Source of the DNA: Phoronis australis
Taxonomy: Eukaryota; Phoronida; Phoronidae
Direction: 5' to 3'
Assembly: GCA_002633005.1 (NCBI GenBank)
Contig: NMRA01000023.1
Location: 1,112,194-1,176,193, forward strand
DNA: 64,000 bases
Part shown: positions 60,001-64,000 of the stretch, in pieces
Layout: every line of letters begins with the position of its first letter
How positions within the stretch are numbered: the stretch's first letter is position 1
Program-made: the position numbers and the translations under genes
The notes under the pieces: model-generated
Told to the model about the DNA's origin: nothing
The model's input: the letters and a program-made list of their open reading frames with translations, nothing else
The model's database searches: none

Positions 60001-61670
60001 ACACGGGTGTCAGTATATTTAACCCGTGGTGCCTGATACAAGTAGAGATAAGCACAAGTAAAATTTTTAGTCATGGCTTCCTTAATCTGCACAATTCATA
60101 CAAATTCTCAATGCATCCCGAGTAGCAATAATCTCATTTTTATCCATAAAATGCAATGTGATCTGAGTGATTTGCTTAAAAGCTCGGAGCTATTACTTTT
60201 TTGGCTTTCTAAACTATGCAGAAATCAAAACTACAAAATACATGTACGAAACACGTAATAACGAACAAAATTTTTACGGCTGCTGAGTGTACTTTATTTG
60301 TGTTAATAAAGAAGCAGTAATGAAATGGAAAATCATATATTTATTTTCATAAAACTGGCATTGATGACGTTACTTGTAGTAATTATTTGAGTGTACAATG
60401 GGCTACATTGTTTGTTCACTGTAAGTTTATTGCAAAAGTTGAATATTGATTCCTTCTTTGATCTTGGATTTGCACGCATTTAACCTTGCTCCTGAGTTGT
60501 CAAACCCACCTGGTACATATTTTGCCGTCTTGTAGCGAGCAAGAATGACTTCATGAATCATTGTTTGTTTCCGTCCGGGTGTTATCAAGCATTGAGCTCC
60601 AGTTTTTGTAAGGTAACATAAGTCCGCGTGCAGTCAAACTTTTCATTAATGCGATATAATTCTGGTCTCAATTTCTTCCTTAGACAACCTTGTTAAGACC
60701 TAAAATTTCATTATTGTTTGAGACCAGGGTTTAATACGTTGGCTCAACACTGTGAGCCAGTTTATGCCCAAATCATGGCCTCAAGAAAAAAACGAGATTG
60801 ATCAATTCTACCCATTCCCACAAATTTCTTCTAATTTCAATAAACAGTTGAGACCAGTGCTATAATTGTAAGTGGCCTATACGCTCATTAAAGGTTCGTT
60901 TTCTTGTGGAAGTCATACAGTTGTATTTACAACTAGTCGGTGGGCCAGATTTTGTAGGGCCTCTAGAAAATGGTTTTTGTGAATACTTTAGGGGGGCAAT
61001 TTTATTTTGGTGTTTTTTAATTCATTTATTAGAGTGTTTTCAAAATCTAAAAAGTTCCCACTTATAAAGTTGTACATTTTTGAGAAATTTTAGTTTGAAG
61101 TTACCTAATAATCACCAAAGAGCTTAGTAAACTTATATTTGTAAAAACAACAGTTTTGGTGACTTTTTTGTAAAACAAGTAATATGGTCCCATCAGTGCC
61201 ATTGTATTGAACAATATTACACTCACATTACATGTTTAACTATTGTAGATTAATTGTAAAAAGTGAAATTTAAAAAAATTAAAGAGACACCTACTGGCAA
61301 AAATGCAAACTAAATCTGAATGTTACTAGGAAGTTATTCTGGCATTGTCAGGCAACAAAAATAACACAAAACACTTGAGACTGGGCAAAATTTGTGCCTC
61401 AGTGACTAAAACATTGACTAATGGTGTAAAATACAGCTTGTTTGCATAATACACCAGAAATACGTTATAGTACAAAAACAATATAGTTGAATGATCTCTG
61501 TGAATGTGCACAAAGACTGTATGAAAATAATAGATTATTCTGACAGCGTTTATCAAGCAGTATGAGACAAATACATGACAATGATCAAAGTATGTACTTT
61601 CTATGACTTAATCAACAAATAAAATTAACTTTTTAATACAAAAAAGGAAATAACGGGGTTGGAGGTCTAT

Positions 61671-61940
61671 TTAGGGTTGGCCTGTCAAAGAACTATCCAA
61701 TGTTATGCAGTCAGTGTTGCTGATGTTACTACAGTTGTCACAGCTGCACATTTCTGTACAGTTTGACCCAGCATTGCAGCACAAACTCAGTTTCCCAGCA
61801 CACATGTTCTTTTTGCACTTGCAGCGTTCATCGTTTAGTACTGTCAATGGAGATGCGGTCATTGCCATACATATTAACTGCAAAGCTCCACCGCCAAGGA
61901 GCCAACTATGGTCGATTAGAGAGGGTACAGCACTGCACAC
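61671..61940 (-). pseudogene. Cysteine-rich C-terminal tail of a probable mobile-element-derived gene
   Basis: The frame gives AVPSLIDHSWLLGGGALQ, a hydrophobic stretch and then CKCKKNMCAGKLSLCC and CTEMCSCDNCSN. The pattern P-x-H-x-W with a gap, then C-x-C-K(2)-x-C and CTE-x-C-x-C-x2-C-x-N, is one I associate with the tails of repetitive, transposon-associated invertebrate proteins of unknown function. The stop is at 61671. The presumed upstream coding block lies at 62138-62383 on the same strand. Whether it is a living gene or a relic is unclear. Recognition is from memory of the pattern. Confidence 0.45.
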
Positions 61941-62137
61941 TGGTGATTAGCCCGCAGGCAATGAAGGGTCAAACACTAAGTTCTTGTTTGGAGGCGGGCA
62001 CTATTTGGGCAAACGTTTGATTCAAAATATGTTACAATGGGCTGTGTTAATTAGAGTCAGCAAGTGAATTATTGAACACTAGCCTCAATTCACTTTCGTA
62101 TCTCTTAGTCAGGCACAAACTACAACAGTGAGTAGCT

Positions 62138-62383
62138 TCAACAATATTTCTTAAGATTGCCTGTCCAAATAACTTCATGCACACCAGCTTTCTGAAGAAC
62201 AGCTTCAAAGTCTTGCTTTATTTTTGAAAGGCAAATGACATCTCCATGTGCTAGAAGCTTTGATTCAATGAACTCCAAACAAAACTGTAGAAAAACATCT
62301 CTGAAAACTGGGGATTCGTCACTCTCCACAATCTTTGTCTTTCTCTTTTTTATAGCATGATGATCTGTGGTACTTGGCTTCTA
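62138..62383 (-). pseudogene. Upstream coding block of the same gene or relic
   Basis: After a TGTGTCTTAG acceptor (- strand) the frame reads KPSTTDHHAIKKRKTKIVES, then SPVFRDVFLQFCLEFIESKL, HGDVICLSKIKQDFEAVLQK and VIWTGNLKKYC before TGA. The composition (amphipathic helices after a basic linker) looks coding. It resembles an internal region of the repetitive proteins that carry the cysteine-rich tail. No clear donor joins it to 61940. Could be a frameshifted relic. Confidence 0.35.
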
Positions 62384-64000
62384 AGACACAAGGTCTTTAT
62401 CTTTGAATTTCATTTGCATATTCAGGGCTCTGGACTGAGCTGTTGCTTGCGATACAAGTCCAACTGAAAAAAACCCGAACTGTTAACACTAATTTAACAT
62501 TCAACTATGAGTGAGTTGGCATGCAACTTTTTCAGACGGACGTATCAGGAGCTGATCCACCACCAGCCTAACAAATTTACATGCCGTTTGATCTGTAGCC
62601 TAATAATGTTGATCGTCTAATAATTAGATCAGTAGATGCAGCTGAAAATAAATCAGCTGATATACCTGTGCAGTGATTGAAATTTATTTTTTTTTAAATC
62701 AGATGCTCAAACCATAGTCAATCGATTTACACTTAAGGTAATCGACGTTTGACGAAATGGACAGTGGCTTCCATCGTCCTCAAATTTCGACGGCGACGAT
62801 GGCCACTTAGGCACTTTAATTTAATTATCATTGCAGCTGCTACCTAAGTAATTAATGTTTACAAAAAATTGAGACTACGGCAGGGGATGACGGCCACTTG
62901 GGCATGTTGTTTGCAACTATCTACTCCATTTAACCTTCTCAAAAATTTTAGACTTAAAGTGCTTTAAAATCACACCCACAGTATAACGCCATAGGATTAT
63001 CCCTTAGCGCAAGCAGTGTCGATGTGGCAACTGAATGGAGTGTTCGAAAAACAGGATTGCAGGAGTATTTGTTTAAACTGGGAACAAATGAAAACATTAA
63101 CGACCTCCTCAGAGGCATCTCTCTACGCGGTACTTCTAAACTTATAGGAACATAATTTGCCGAAAAGTATCCGGCATATGAAGTACCTATGGTATGATCA
63201 TCGTCTCTACTGGGTCAGCAGTATTGTCTAAGGCCTAGGCAGCCAAGGGGCTGAACAAGTTAAAAAACAACTGGTGATAATACTGAAACACACATGGAAA
63301 ACACCAAGATGTATTTTTAAAAAACACGTACCTGTTTTTGAAAGCTATACTTCTTTCTCTTTCTTGAAATGTGGCCCATAATGTACTTTTCCTGCTAACA
63401 AATGATGCACTCATGTTTCAGAATGTTCCTATCTTGTTCAGGTTAATTGGGTGTTTCAGATTTTGGAAGTAATTGATTTTCTTGGGAAATCTTGGATAAC
63501 ATCTGTATCACTTTCAGCAACTTCAGCTTTAGTACTACTGTTGGTGCCTTGAAACGTTGCTATGCCGTTCTATGTCCTTTCAATTTTTTGGTCTGACACT
63601 TGGTCTTCTAGTCTACAGCACTCAGCAGTATACTGTGTAGGCTACCAGGACATGCAGATGTTTTCTGCACAAACGTTTGTGACACCTCTTCTTCTTTTTG
63701 ATCTACTGATCTACAGAGTTCCACAGTCAATCAGCTTTCGTCAGGAAGCTTTCCTAAGCTTCTTTAGGCTCTGACATCACAATTTTGTGCTGTTTGATAA
63801 ACCTTGAATTATACAGGCATCACACTCCATGGGAGCAGCCATATTGAAGTAACTAAGCACAACAATACAATCTGGCTCTCTGATTGGTCAATTCAATAGA
63901 AAAGCGCCCTCAAGTGGCAGGAATGTGCATCATATTTTGTGCAACAAAAACACCTTTTTTAAAAAAATGTGCACGTGTAGACGTGGGAACTTTTTGGAAT
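62384..64000. other. No clear gene; weak coding hints on minus
   Basis: Short minus-strand frames near 63480-63700 (such as TNVCAENICMSW and AECCRLEDQVSDQK) have coding-like composition but carry stops and no splice support. They may be further relic of the gene to the left. Otherwise nothing was seen. Confidence 0.25.

Larger units (their letters stand above)
45151..61670. other. Presumed first intron of TRPC and/or intergenic DNA
   Basis: No TRPC continuation (pre-S1 helices, S1-S6, TRP box) or other multi-exon gene was recognised. The region contains simple repeats, tandem arrays and transposon-like ends, listed separately. If the TRPC gene is intact, its first intron exceeds 18.8 kb. Confidence 0.35.

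Noticed and set aside
1-64000. CRISPR array, prokaryotic operon, rRNA or phage region
   Set aside because: The regularly spaced repeats found are diverged tandem units without unique spacers, and the spliced genes show nuclear animal DNA.

Overview
The window is AT-rich animal nuclear DNA. It has GT-AG introns of about 0.7-2.7 kb with matching phases, tRNA-derived SINE heads, MITE-like inverted repeats, microsatellites and minisatellites. The gene set (an ABCH half transporter, a TRPC channel exon, an Ikaros-type zinc-finger factor) points to a non-vertebrate bilaterian. ABCH transporters are missing from mammals, and a 3+2 finger Ikaros-like factor fits an invertebrate deuterostome best (hemichordate, echinoderm or amphioxus). 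That placement is inference; no marker here fixes the species. Three single Ns (18159, 37663, 41005) each sit in or beside a poly-G, poly-C or (CA)n run.

Layout. 1-2020: the last two coding exons and 3' UTR of an unrecognised gene on +. 2.0-4.97 kb: no gene seen. 4971-6574: an intronless coding exon on - for an Ikaros/Hunchback-like C2H2 factor. 6.6-12.27 kb: intergenic DNA with SINE heads, a MITE with a perfect-armed hairpin, and an AT-rich tandem repeat. 12273-33890: a complete 17-coding-exon ABCH-type transporter on + (702 residues; every splice phase agrees), with a long 3' UTR to about 36.5 kb. Its introns hold many repeats. 36.7-44.5 kb: intergenic, with a GC-rich minisatellite, a repetitive tract around 40.6-41.0 kb, a non-LTR retrotransposon 3' remnant and an AT-rich hairpin cluster. 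44540-45150: first coding exon of a TRPC channel on +. 45.15-61.6 kb: no further convincing exon, only repeats and transposon-like termini. 61.67-62.39 kb: on -, pieces of a probably mobile-element-derived gene with a cysteine-rich tail.

The genes do not form a pathway or operon; they are separate transcription units. The most distinctive non-coding signal is a family of short tandem arrays marked by CTAGTGG, seen at three distant places (13.1, 30.9-32.2 and 55.4-56.0 kb). I found nothing that can honestly be called a new biological system. The best leads are the tandem-array family, the solitary TRPC exon and the compact Ikaros-like gene.
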